A stretch of DNA of 55,956 bases from Pseudoalteromonas phenolica. Lineage in GTDB: Bacteria; Pseudomonadota; Gammaproteobacteria; Enterobacterales; Alteromonadaceae. The notes under the pieces are model-generated. The model saw nothing but the letters and a program-made list of their open reading frames with translations, made no database searches and was not told the origin of the DNA. Positions within the stretch are counted from its first letter, which is position 1; every line of letters starts with the position of its first letter. The position numbers and the translations under genes are program-made. The stretch is from the NCBI RefSeq assembly GCF_005886345.1, contig NZ_PNEC01000061.1:1-55956 (forward strand), read 5' to 3'. Shown here one piece after another: positions 8,216-16,922 of the stretch.

Positions 8216-9502
8216 CTATTGTACAAAAACATTAAAAATGTAATTCCAGTCTTTTTCATATTTTCTAAGCTTTTCAATAATACTTGGAGTTATTTCAGTG
8301 CCAGCCGTTAAGATAACGGCTCCCTGCTTATTTAAAAGATCTTGTGTTAAATGCATGCCGCTTTCTAGACCATTCACTCCCAAACAAACATCAATATCGT
8401 GGTTTTCAAAGACCTTACCAGAAGAAAGCATATCGAAATAAGCTTTTAAAATTTCCGGATCATAAATTTCAGGAGCTAAGGGTCGCATTATTTGCATCGC
8501 CTGCTCCTGCTGCATTTTTTCACCGGTTACACGACCTACCAATAGTTTATCATAGTTATTTACAACAGCCAGAATACGACTAATAGTAGGAATATTGTCA
8601 GCTATTAAATGGTCTGGAATGCCTGTACCATTGAAGTGCTCATATTGATGCAATATACCTTTACAAATGTTCTCTAAATTAGGAAGCTTTTCTAAAATCT
8701 TTGCTCCCCTTACAGCATTTTGTTGTTTAGCAAGCAACTGCTCTTTTGATAAATCGTTCTCAGTGCATTTCACAAGCTCATCATCTAGAGATACCTTACC
8801 AACTTCATGCATTAACCCACACAAATAAGCTTGTGTAATCATTTGTTTATCTAGGTTTAAATTTTTTGCAAGTAAACGACAATGAGACGCAACGCGTTTT
8901 ATATGACCATCATCACATCCAGTTGCGTTTTCAATTATCAGATTAATCATCTCAATCACGTCATTGAAGAGTTTACGTTGTTTTTGATTAACTTCCTTGA
9001 GTTTATCTGTAAGATTCGTTAACGATGAAGTTCTGGCATTCACTTTAGACTCCAGCTCTTCGTTATAATTTTGAAGTTGTTTGTTTTTATCTTCGAGCTC
9101 GCTTTGCAATCTAATAACAGATTGTTTTAGTTGATACTGCTCACAAGCATTATTAACAATATTTTTTAAGTCATCATTTCGCCAAGGCTTACTTACATAG
9201 TTTGAAATTTTACCTTCATTAATCGCAAGTGCTGTTGAGTCAATATCAGAATACCCTGTTAGCAATATTCGCGCTGTATTTGGGGAATGAATAAAAGCTT
9301 GAGAGAGTAATTCAGCACCAGTCATCAGAGGCATTTTCATATCTGAAACTATTACCGCAAACTCTCTTTCCTTAAGCAACTCAACAGCTTCAACTGGTTT
9401 GTCACTCACAGTCACCTCAAACTCTTTCCTAAATAGACGTTTCAATGCATTTAAAACTTGTTCTTCATCATCAACAACTAGAATTGGTAGCTTATCTGAC
9501 AT
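8216..9502 (-). CDS. Response regulator with degenerate HD-GYP domain (HnoD-like)
   Basis: 428 residues: a receiver domain at 1-118 (acidic D11-D12, phospho-acceptor D54, K105), a coiled coil at about 122-178, then an HD-GYP-type domain from about 185. The catalytic metal ligands of active cyclic-di-GMP phosphodiesterases are largely lost: the HD pair reads H232-E233, the following His is replaced near 261-262 (Q-N), the HH pair reads Q286-Y287, and GYP reads G294-I295-P296. Phosphodiesterase activity is therefore unlikely. A receiver plus degenerate HD-GYP matches HnoD of the Shewanella H-NOX network, where it acts as a regulator of a partner. It is divergent (107 bp) from the sensor/kinase pair at 9610-11648, its likely phosphodonor. 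Confidence 0.85.
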   Translation of the reverse strand: MSDKLPILVVDDEEQVLNALKRLFRKEFEVTVSDKPVEAVELLKEREFAVIVSDMKMPLMTGAELLSQAFIHSPNTARILLTGYSDIDSTALAINEGKISNYVSKPWRNDDLKNIVNNACEQYQLKQSVIRLQSELEDKNKQLQNYNEELESKVNARTSSLTNLTDKLKEVNQKQRKLFNDVIEMINLIIENATGCDDGHIKRVASHCRLLAKNLNLDKQMITQAYLCGLMHEVGKVSLDDELVKCTENDLSKEQLLAKQQNAVRGAKILEKLPNLENICKGILHQYEHFNGTGIPDHLIADNIPTISRILAVVNNYDKLLVGRVTGEKMQQEQAMQIMRPLAPEIYDPEILKAYFDMLSSGKVFENHDIDVCLGVNGLESGMHLTQDLLNKQGAVILTAGTEITPSIIEKLRKYEKDWNYIFNVFVQ

Positions 9503-9609
9503 AAAAGACCTTTATTTTTTTACAATTAATTATAAAACATTGCGTTAAGTAAAAAGTGGCACTATTTTAAAAATATATCAACCTATTATAATCAATCATA
9601 GAGATTTAT

Positions 9610-10149
9610 ATGAAAGTCAGTGTTTTCAATTTGCTTCAAGCATTTTTAGAAACCCATCATGGTTCAAAAGCATGCGGCACCATGTTAAATACACTCGACT
9701 TTCCATCATCAATTATCCATTTATCTTCTACTTCATATAATAACGAAATATCCAACATCCTTACTAATTATAGGGAACCATTAAACACATCAACCATAGA
9801 GAAGCTTAGAACTTGTGGTAAATTTTTATTTTTAAAACTCAGGCCTATTACATCCAGTGGTGCAAGACGAATTAAACCATTTCATGTGTTTTTACACATT
9901 TTTAATAACTTAATTCGTTTTGAAATAAAGAAATTACACGCAGATTCGACACTACCTAAATCCGACTATAAACAACTAAATTCTCAGCTCCTAATTATGA
10001 CTTATCATTTAGAATACTGGCTTTGTCATCTATCAGAAGAGCTTATATTTTGCTCGGCGAAAAATTTTGGTGAGGAGATATCTGTTTATCAACCCAAATG
10101 TTTGCACTACAGAGATAAAGCCTGTCATATTGAAGTAGGATTCTTATGA
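9610..10149 (+). CDS. H-NOX-like sensor lacking heme ligands
   Basis: 179 residues that align along their whole length with H-NOX proteins such as the Vibrio cholerae one, as recalled: N-terminal M-K-x-x-x-F-N-L-L, G-K-F-L-F near 70-74, and the C-terminal F-G-E-E-I-S-V-Y ... C-L-H. The proximal heme His falls at Arg103 (L-I-R-F-E-I), and the YxSxR propionate motif reads Y132-H-L-E-Y136, so Ser and Arg are also gone. Heme binding is thus improbable. Cys139, Cys164 and Cys172, three zinc ligands described in Vibrio/Shewanella H-NOX, are kept; the fourth, His161, is Gln here, with His166 and His173 nearby. Inference: a zinc/thiol redox sensor signalling to the kinase whose ATG overlaps its stop (ATGA at 10146). 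Confidence 0.72.
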   Translation: MKVSVFNLLQAFLETHHGSKACGTMLNTLDFPSSIIHLSSTSYNNEISNILTNYREPLNTSTIEKLRTCGKFLFLKLRPITSSGARRIKPFHVFLHIFNNLIRFEIKKLHADSTLPKSDYKQLNSQLLIMTYHLEYWLCHLSEELIFCSAKNFGEEISVYQPKCLHYRDKACHIEVGFL

Positions 10150-11648
10150 GTGAAGAAGCACAAAACAAAATAGAAGAGCTTGAACGAGCACTAAAAAGAG
10201 AGCAGGCTGCTAAAAAGCTCGCTGAAATCCAGCTCGAAAACTATACTCAGGAGCTTTTAGAGCAAGAAGTGTTAAACAATGAATCCCTAATGGAAGTTGA
10301 AATTCAGCAAACTCAGTTATCATTTCTTACCGGTTTACTTGCTGAAACTTGGAGTAAACCTACTCTTGACAAAATTGTGGAAAATTATCTTGAACGAACA
10401 TGTTCATTTTTATCAAAACCTGATAACTTTTTTATTGAACTGGATAATGATGCCAGTTACACAAAGTTTCAATATTACACTCAGTCAAGAATTGAATCTG
10501 ACACAGAAACACATTTAAAACAGTTAAAAACTTTTCTTACTCAACTAAACCTAGTTAAAATTTTCGAAATATTATCTCATGAGCAAGAAACACAACTCAT
10601 AGATACCAATGACATAAGTAATGAGTCACAGGACTTTTATCAATTTTGCGTTATGGTGCCTTTATACACACTCGCGATCGAAGATAAAAAAACAGTGGGG
10701 GTTGAAGTTTTACTCTATCAAGACCAACAAGATATCAATATCACCAAACTACAAACCCTTGAATCATCAAGAAGTATGCTTTCAATCGCAATTGAAAGAA
10801 AAAGAGCTGAAGAAGAGCTGCAACAACAACTTATAAACCTTGAAGCAGCAAACCAAGTTTTAGAACAAACACAATTGCAACTGGTTGGACAAGAAAAGCT
10901 CGCTTCATTAGGTTACTTAGCCGCAGGTGTTGCCCATGAAATTAATAATCCAGTTAGCTTTGTATTGAGTAATCTCGAAAACATGGCTGACTATATTCAA
11001 GATATTAAGTCAGCTTTGCAGCCACTTACTGACGAACCTTCGAGTACTTCGCTGTCAACTCTAAATAAAAACTATGAAGAATATGAGTTGCCATTTTTGT
11101 TTGAAGACAGTGACGAAATTTTAAAATCATCAGTCGAAGGTCTAGAGCGAGTCAAAGCCATTGTGGCTGATCTGAGTACTTTTTCTCGTATGGACAACGA
11201 TGAATTAGAACCTATCGATGTAACCAAAGTCATCAATAAATCTCTTAATATGGTAAGTAATGAATTCAAATATAAACATCATATCGAAATTGACCTGTTA
11301 GAAAGCGCCCCGATTTTAGGAATAGAAAGTAAATTACAACAAGTCTTTATAAATCTGTTTGTTAACGCAAAACAAGCCATGGATGAGGGCGGTACTTTGT
11401 ATGTACGTTGCTATAGAGAGCGTTCAAAAATCATAGTGCGTGTAAAAGATGAAGGTAAAGGCATTCCTCAAGAAAACATAAAAGAAATATTCACACCGTT
11501 TTTCACAACTAAAGCACCAGGTGAAGGCACTGGTTTAGGCTTATCTATTTCATATAGTATTTTGCAGCAACATAATGCAAAGGTTGAAGTGTTAAGTGAG
11601 TCCGATAAGGGTACCGAATTTGTGCTCTCATTCTTTGAATTTTTCTAA
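10146..11648 (+). CDS. GAF-containing sensor histidine kinase (HnoK-like)
   Basis: 500 residues, no membrane segment, so cytoplasmic. Residues 1-55 are a coiled coil; about 58-215 look like a GAF domain; a second coiled coil at 215-250 leads to the dimerisation helix with the phospho-accepting His264 in G-V-A-H-E-I-N-N-P. The ATPase domain has an N box (N-L-F-V-N-A-K-Q-A-M), D-E-G-K-G-I-P, F-T-P-F-F-T-T and G-T-G-L-G-L-S boxes, all intact. The first four bases overlap the H-NOX-like gene, a sign of translational coupling and of a physical pair. In the family, H-NOX binds and inhibits its partner kinase. The likely phosphate target is the divergent receiver protein at 8216-9502. Confidence 0.87.
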   Translation: MSEEAQNKIEELERALKREQAAKKLAEIQLENYTQELLEQEVLNNESLMEVEIQQTQLSFLTGLLAETWSKPTLDKIVENYLERTCSFLSKPDNFFIELDNDASYTKFQYYTQSRIESDTETHLKQLKTFLTQLNLVKIFEILSHEQETQLIDTNDISNESQDFYQFCVMVPLYTLAIEDKKTVGVEVLLYQDQQDINITKLQTLESSRSMLSIAIERKRAEEELQQQLINLEAANQVLEQTQLQLVGQEKLASLGYLAAGVAHEINNPVSFVLSNLENMADYIQDIKSALQPLTDEPSSTSLSTLNKNYEEYELPFLFEDSDEILKSSVEGLERVKAIVADLSTFSRMDNDELEPIDVTKVINKSLNMVSNEFKYKHHIEIDLLESAPILGIESKLQQVFINLFVNAKQAMDEGGTLYVRCYRERSKIIVRVKDEGKGIPQENIKEIFTPFFTTKAPGEGTGLGLSISYSILQQHNAKVEVLSESDKGTEFVLSFFEFF

Positions 11649-11691
11649 TCTAAAATCAAAAAAGAATTAATTAAATACCAACCTCGAAGTA

Positions 11692-11721
11692 AAAAGTGAT
11701 ATCTATTTAGGCATCACTTTT
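11692..11721. terminator. Bidirectional terminator between the kinase and bioD
   Basis: AAAAGTGAT (11692-11700) pairs with ATCACTTTT (11713-11721) across a 12-nt loop. It serves the convergent genes on both sides. Confidence 0.6.
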
Positions 11722-11756
11722 AAAATTTGAATTAAATACCTTTTATATACAGATAT

Positions 11757-12440
11757 TTACAAGTTAATTGCAAAAAGTTCGGTCAGTGCTTTATATATTT
11801 TCAATTTTGCTTTGCTTTTTGCAAATGGTGCGACAGCAAGTAAAGGGGCATCAAGGCGTACTTTCAAGCTTTCCAGGTTGGCATCAAATTCTGACATGCT
11901 AGGGTCAATTTCATTTGCAACCCAACCTACACATTTCACCCCTTGAGCTTTGAGCACTTCAATTGTAAGAAGCGTGTGATTCAAACACCCTAACTTCATA
12001 CCAACAACTAAAATAACAGGTATTTCTCGCGCTTTCACCCAGTCAGACAAATACTCATTATCATTAATTGGCAAGGACCAACCACCAGCGCCTTCTACAA
12101 GAGTGAACTCGGCACCGACGGATAGAATCTCTTTATAATGATGATTAAGTTCTATTTGTGTAATTACCTTGTTTGCACGTTTCGCTGCAATATGGGGCGC
12201 GATTGGCGGCTCGAAACAAATTGGATTTATCTGGTCGTATTTAGCATGTACGTTTGAAGACTCCATAATGTTTAAAGCGTCTTCATTGACCAGTTGGCCA
12301 AATGCTTCTTCTGCTCCGGCAGCAATAGGCTTAAAACCAATTGCTGAGCGCTTATGTTGGGTCAAAAACTTGAGTAATAAACATGTAACATGAGTTTTAC
12401 CGACTTCAGTATCGGTACCTGTGATAAAAAAAGAATTCAT
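11757..12440 (-). CDS. bioD: Dethiobiotin synthetase
   Basis: BioD uses ATP and CO2 to close the ureido ring of 7,8-diaminopelargonate. The 227-residue chain starts with the P-loop T-G-T-D-T-E-V-G-K-T-H (7-17) and carries V-E-G-A-G-G-W near 114-120, the signature of the family. The length is normal. It is the last gene of bioBFCD; its ATG overlaps the final base of the bioC stop. Transcription ends at a shared terminator with the convergent kinase gene. Confidence 0.95.
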   Translation of the reverse strand: MNSFFITGTDTEVGKTHVTCLLLKFLTQHKRSAIGFKPIAAGAEEAFGQLVNEDALNIMESSNVHAKYDQINPICFEPPIAPHIAAKRANKVITQIELNHHYKEILSVGAEFTLVEGAGGWSLPINDNEYLSDWVKAREIPVILVVGMKLGCLNHTLLTIEVLKAQGVKCVGWVANEIDPSMSEFDANLESLKVRLDAPLLAVAPFAKSKAKLKIYKALTELFAINL

Positions 12441-13201
12441 TATTTTGTTAACTCCAAAATACCGACTTGGTAGCTAATAACGGCTTTACCATCTTGTAGT
12501 GGAAAAGCTGACAATAGATTTTTATAAGCCGCTTTCCCCAGTAAGCCCTGCTCTTTTTGACAGTCAGTTAAATGATTAGCGCCAATATTTTTCACCGACT
12601 TGATAGCATTGATTGGTTTGTCGTAGTGATCTTGAAGACAGTGCTGATTTGAGTACACCACTTTGAATCCCACTCTATTAGCTATATTTACTAACTGAGT
12701 TAGATTCAAAAAATCATTAATGTGTTGGTTGTCATCCACTGCTTTCCATGCCTGTGCTATTTCAGACAAAGAGCCATCTAAAACTGTCGATAATAGAACT
12801 TGAGAGCCTGCCTGACATACTGAATAAAGTGATTTAAATAAAGCTTCAGGTTCAGCGCTCCACTGAATTGCAAAATTTGAAAATACTGCATCGAATACGT
12901 TTTCTGTAAAAGGCAGTTTATCCATATCTGCACAAACACAATTCACATTATTCTCAGGATGTGTCTCAGCCAACATGCCCAAACTCAGATCCATCGCAAC
13001 CAGACAGTCACTGTGATGTTTAAGTTTATGCTGATGCAGCAAAGGGCCTGCGCCAAGGTCAAGTATGACTTGACTGTGCTTATTTAATCTTGAGAATAAC
13101 AACTCAGCAGCCAACTTTTGTACATGCGCGTGTTGCTTGTACTGCCCTGCGGCTTTTGAAAACTGCTTCGCCGTTGACAGTTTATCGGGTGTTGCAATCA
13201 T
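12440..13201 (-). CDS. bioC: Malonyl-ACP O-methyltransferase
   Basis: BioC methylates the free carboxyl of malonyl-ACP so fatty-acid synthesis can build the pimeloyl moiety of biotin. The 253 residues form a class I SAM methyltransferase: motif I V-I-L-D-L-G-A-G-P near 44-52, then C-A-D-M-D-K-L-P-F near 89-97 and F-D-A-V-F-S-N-F-A-I-Q-W near 101-112, typical of BioC. Its first 4 bp overlap the bioF stop. The matching esterase BioH is not in this window. Confidence 0.93.
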   Translation of the reverse strand: MIATPDKLSTAKQFSKAAGQYKQHAHVQKLAAELLFSRLNKHSQVILDLGAGPLLHQHKLKHHSDCLVAMDLSLGMLAETHPENNVNCVCADMDKLPFTENVFDAVFSNFAIQWSAEPEALFKSLYSVCQAGSQVLLSTVLDGSLSEIAQAWKAVDDNQHINDFLNLTQLVNIANRVGFKVVYSNQHCLQDHYDKPINAIKSVKNIGANHLTDCQKEQGLLGKAAYKNLLSAFPLQDGKAVISYQVGILELTK

Positions 13202-14346
13202 ATTGACACCTTTAAGGCTTTTACAAGCTTCTCAATATCATCATGAGTATGTGCAGCGGTAATTGTGGTCCTGAGTCGGGCAGTATTATGTGGCACTGTT
13301 GGTGGGCGAATAGCTGTTAGCCAAATCCCCTGCTCTTTAAGCTTAGCTTGCGTATTTAATGCATTTTCAGCGCTGCCTAACACAACCGGTTGTATCGCTG
13401 TCTCTGACGGCATTACGGGAATGTTTGCATCGGCACAAAGCTGCTTGAACAACGCAATATTATTAAACAAGTGCTGTCTCTGCTCACTCGCGTCAAGTAC
13501 ACGTAAAAACTGCTGCTCCGCAGCTTGAACCATGAGCGGTGACATAGACGTCGAGTAAATATAATCACGATTAAACTGAAGTAAAAAGTCGATGACTGAC
13601 TTGCTTGCTAAAACAGCTGCGCCCTGACACGCCATTGCCTTACCAAATGTGATAACCAGAATTTCAGGCTTGCAACCTTGACCAACACTTCCTAAACCAT
13701 GTTCGCCCAATACACCAAAGCTATGTGCATCATCTAACATAAGCCAAGCATTGTGTTGCTGTTTTAACTCTAGAAGCTGCTGAAGTGGCGCACTGTCTCC
13801 ATCCATTGAAAACACGCCTTCGCTAATAATTAACTTATTTGTAGCTTTACTTTTTTCTAAACGCTGACGTAAATGCCCCATGTCATTATGGTTAAAACGG
13901 ATATGCTTGGCATCAGACTGTAAAGCCCCATCAACTAAACTGGCGTGGTTAAGTTTGTCTTGGAAAATGGCAGAATCAAGCGCGGCTTTTGAGCTTGAGC
14001 TCTGTGAAAATAGAGCCTTAATAACACTGCTGTTTGCACTAAAACCTGTACTAAACAGTAAAGCGGACTCGTAGCCAAGGTGTTTGCACAGTAAGGTTTC
14101 AAAATCTTTATGGCACTGCTGGTATCCTGTAACTAGTGCCGATGAGCGGCTACCTGTTAGCCCACCTTGCAGCTCTAATTTAGACCCCAAACCAAGATAA
14201 TCATTGCTGGCAAAGTTTAGATATTGCTTGCCATCTTTATTTGTTAAAAAGCGTGCATCGCTTGAATCAGCAATCACATGACGAGCACGCAACAAAGATT
14301 CTATTCGTCTTTGTTGCAGCGCTTCTTGTATAAATTCAAAAGCCAT
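13198..14346 (-). CDS. bioF: 8-amino-7-oxononanoate synthase
   Basis: BioF is a PLP-dependent alpha-oxoamine synthase that condenses pimeloyl-ACP with L-alanine, releasing CO2. The 382 residues include N-F-A-S-N-D-Y-L-G near 44-52, G-S-R-S-S near 65, the D-D-A-H-S-F-G motif at 205-211 and the PLP lysine K236 in T-F-G-K-A, at the same number as in E. coli. It follows bioB by 3 bp. Confidence 0.96.
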   Translation of the reverse strand: MAFEFIQEALQQRRIESLLRARHVIADSSDARFLTNKDGKQYLNFASNDYLGLGSKLELQGGLTGSRSSALVTGYQQCHKDFETLLCKHLGYESALLFSTGFSANSSVIKALFSQSSSSKAALDSAIFQDKLNHASLVDGALQSDAKHIRFNHNDMGHLRQRLEKSKATNKLIISEGVFSMDGDSAPLQQLLELKQQHNAWLMLDDAHSFGVLGEHGLGSVGQGCKPEILVITFGKAMACQGAAVLASKSVIDFLLQFNRDYIYSTSMSPLMVQAAEQQFLRVLDASEQRQHLFNNIALFKQLCADANIPVMPSETAIQPVVLGSAENALNTQAKLKEQGIWLTAIRPPTVPHNTARLRTTITAAHTHDDIEKLVKALKVSI

Positions 14347-14349
14347 TCA

Positions 14350-15384
14350 CTATGCTTCGTAAAATAGCTCTGACGTTGCTTTATCAGCAATTTTTGAACT
14401 TAAAGACGCTTCGTAAGCTTCATCAGAGTAGTCTTGACGCTTCTCTGGATTCATACCCAGTTTCTTAAGTAAGTTCATATCTGCATCGGCTTCTGGGTTT
14501 TCAGTAGTCAGTAACTTATCACCATAGAAAATTGAGTTAGCGCCTGCAAAGAAACACATTGATTGCATTTGTTCATTCATTGCTGTTCTACCAGCTGATA
14601 AACGTACGTAACTGTGTGGCATCATAATACGCGCAGTTGCGATGGTGCGAATAAATTCAAAATGGTCTAGATCTTCAACGTCTTCAAGTGGTGTGCCTTT
14701 TACTTTTACAAGCATATTAATTGGTACACTTTCAGGTTGTTTTGGTAAGTTTGCGAGTTGCATTAATAAACCATAACGGTCGCCCGCTTGTTCACCCATA
14801 CCAACAATACCACCAGAGCACACTTTCATACCTGCATCTCGCACATTGTCTAACGTATCAAGTCTGTCTTGATAAGTACGTGTTGTGATAATTTGCTCAT
14901 AATATTCAGGGGAGGTATCTAGGTTATGATTGTAATAATCAAGGCCTGCATTTCTAAGCTCATGTGCTTTTTCATTATCAAGCATGCCGAGTGTCATGCA
15001 GGTTTCTAAACCTAGCTCTTTTACTTCACGAACCATTTTTGCAATGTAAGGCATGTCTCTGTCTTTTGGATCAGACCATGCTGCGCCCATACAGAAACGT
15101 GTTGCGCCTTTTTCGCGCGCTAATTTCGCTTGTTCAACAACCTTTTCTACTTCCATTAAGCGTTCACGGTCTAAGTCTGTTTTATAATGCGCTGACTGTG
15201 GGCAATATTTACAGTCTTCAGGACAAGCACCCGTTTTAATTGAAAGTAAGGTCGAAATCTGGACTTCGTTTGGATTAAAGTTCTCACGGTGAATACTTGC
15301 CGCTTGAAATAGCAAGTCGTTAAACGGCATGTTAAATAGTGCTTTTACTTCTTCGTAAGTCCAATCGTGACGAACTGTAGCCAT
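14350..15384 (-). CDS. bioB: Biotin synthase
   Basis: BioB is a radical SAM enzyme that inserts sulfur into dethiobiotin. The 344 residues carry the CxxxCxxC cluster at C54, C58 and C61 (G-A-C-P-E-D-C-K-Y-C), the substrate-side motif Y-N-H-N-L-D-T near 151-157 and S-A-G-R near 262, as expected for a full-length homodimeric enzyme. It is the first gene of bioBFCD. Its promoter overlaps the BirA-type operator at 15474-15507. Confidence 0.97.
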   Translation of the reverse strand: MATVRHDWTYEEVKALFNMPFNDLLFQAASIHRENFNPNEVQISTLLSIKTGACPEDCKYCPQSAHYKTDLDRERLMEVEKVVEQAKLAREKGATRFCMGAAWSDPKDRDMPYIAKMVREVKELGLETCMTLGMLDNEKAHELRNAGLDYYNHNLDTSPEYYEQIITTRTYQDRLDTLDNVRDAGMKVCSGGIVGMGEQAGDRYGLLMQLANLPKQPESVPINMLVKVKGTPLEDVEDLDHFEFIRTIATARIMMPHSYVRLSAGRTAMNEQMQSMCFFAGANSIFYGDKLLTTENPEADADMNLLKKLGMNPEKRQDYSDEAYEASLSSKIADKATSELFYEA

Positions 15385-15445
15385 AATCTGATACTCTTTT
15401 TTATTCTTAGCCTGTCTATTAATTAGGCGTTTGATTTGACGGTGA

Positions 15446-15507
15446 TTGGCTTAGTCTACTGAGTGTCGTAGTATTGTCAACGTCACAGCAAAGCTAAAGG
15501 TTTACAA
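15446..15507. promoter_or_regulatory. BirA-type biotin operator with divergent bioB/bioA promoters
   Basis: Half-sites TTGTCAACG (15474-15482) and GGTTTACAA (15499-15507) flank a 16-bp spacer, the same geometry as the E. coli bio operator TTGTAAACC-N16-GGTTTACAA. Toward bioB, a perfect -35 TTGACA (complement of 15475-15480) is 16 bp from a -10 TAGACT (complement of 15453-15458), so the left half-site covers the -35. Toward bioA, TTGGCT (15446-15451) is 17 bp from TAGTAT (15469-15474), placing the start of transcription inside the operator. Confidence 0.82.
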
Positions 15508-16803
15508 GTGAGCAAAAATCACCCTATAGATATCAAATTCGATAAACAGCATATTTGGCACCCCTATACGTCTATAGGTGATCCGTTACCTGTGTATGGT
15601 GTTACACATACTGATAAGAACAAACTTTATCTTGATGATGGCACTGAACTCATCGATGGCATGGCCTCTTGGTGGAGTGCCATACATGGATACAATCACC
15701 CTAAAATAGTCGCATCAATACAACAACAAGCACAAACAATGTGCCATGTTATGTTTGGTGGGATCACACATGCTCCAGCGGTTGACCTATGTAAAAAGCT
15801 GGTTGCACTAAGCCCAGGGCCTTTACAAAAAGTGTTTTTAGCCGACAGCGGTTCTGTAAGCGTTGAAGTTGCAATAAAAATGGCATTGCAATACTGGATA
15901 AGTAAAGGTGAAACCAATAAAACAAAGCTCATGACCGCTAAAAAAGGCTATCATGGTGATACCTTCGCTGCGATGAGTGTTTGCGACCCAGTTAATTCAA
16001 TGCACAGCATGTATCAGGGTTTCTTACCTGAACATATCTTTGTCGAACCACCAAAAGCTGGTTTTTACGATAACAAAAATGAAGCTGAACTTGCGTCGTT
16101 AGAACACGCGTTTGAACAATATAGTGATGAAGTTGCTGCTTTTATTATTGAACCCATAGTACAAAACGCTGGTGGCATGAACTTTTATCATCCGTCTTAT
16201 CTCAAAAAGCTCAGAGCACTGTGTGATAAATATCATGTACTCCTCATTTTAGATGAAATTGCTACTGGCTTTGGCAGAACAGGAAAAATGTTTGCTTGTG
16301 AACACGCAAATATCAGCCCCGATATTATGTGTATTGGTAAAGGGTTGACTGGTGGTGCGATGACTCTTTCTGCGACATTGGCGACGGAAGAAATCGCTGT
16401 CGGGATCAGTCAAGGTGAAGCAGGCGTGTTAATGCACGGACCAACATTTATGGGGAATCCCCTTGCCTGCTCTGCGGCTAATGCAAGTTTAGAGCTGTTA
16501 CATGAAAACGATTGGCTTTCACAAATTAATCGTATTGAGCAGACAATGAATACTCACTTATCTCAATGTTCAAAATTAGATGCTGTTGAAGATGTCAGAG
16601 TATTAGGTGGTATTGGTGTCGTTCAAGTCAATCGTTCTGTAGATGTCGCAAAAATTCAAAAGTACTTTATTAGAGAACATAAGGTTTGGATCAGACCATT
16701 TGGCAAGCTGATTTATATAATGCCACCTTATATCAGCTCAAATATCGACATAATGGTTTTATGCACTGCAATTTACCAAGCTATCACCACAGAAGAATAC
16801 TAA
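15508..16803 (+). CDS. bioA: Adenosylmethionine--8-amino-7-oxononanoate aminotransferase
   Basis: BioA moves the amino group of S-adenosylmethionine onto KAPA to give diaminopelargonate. The 431-residue class III aminotransferase follows E. coli BioA from Q-H-I-W-H-P-Y (14-20) onward: W-W-S-A-I-H-G near 55-61, D-E-I-A-T-G-F-G-R at 249-257 and the PLP lysine K278. The GTG start directly abuts the biotin operator; its Shine-Dalgarno AAAGG lies within the operator's right side, 7 nt upstream. No later ATG fits before the conserved region. Divergent from bioBFCD. Confidence 0.96.
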   Translation: MSKNHPIDIKFDKQHIWHPYTSIGDPLPVYGVTHTDKNKLYLDDGTELIDGMASWWSAIHGYNHPKIVASIQQQAQTMCHVMFGGITHAPAVDLCKKLVALSPGPLQKVFLADSGSVSVEVAIKMALQYWISKGETNKTKLMTAKKGYHGDTFAAMSVCDPVNSMHSMYQGFLPEHIFVEPPKAGFYDNKNEAELASLEHAFEQYSDEVAAFIIEPIVQNAGGMNFYHPSYLKKLRALCDKYHVLLILDEIATGFGRTGKMFACEHANISPDIMCIGKGLTGGAMTLSATLATEEIAVGISQGEAGVLMHGPTFMGNPLACSAANASLELLHENDWLSQINRIEQTMNTHLSQCSKLDAVEDVRVLGGIGVVQVNRSVDVAKIQKYFIREHKVWIRPFGKLIYIMPPYISSNIDIMVLCTAIYQAITTEEY

Positions 16804-16922
16804 AGCTTATATTCATAAACTTAGCGTTATTTGTTCGAACTGATACAAATAACGCTGAAACATAACTATTAATTTGTTAGACTACTGCGCTTTATGTAAT
16901 TAGAAGTAGAGTAAACTAACAT

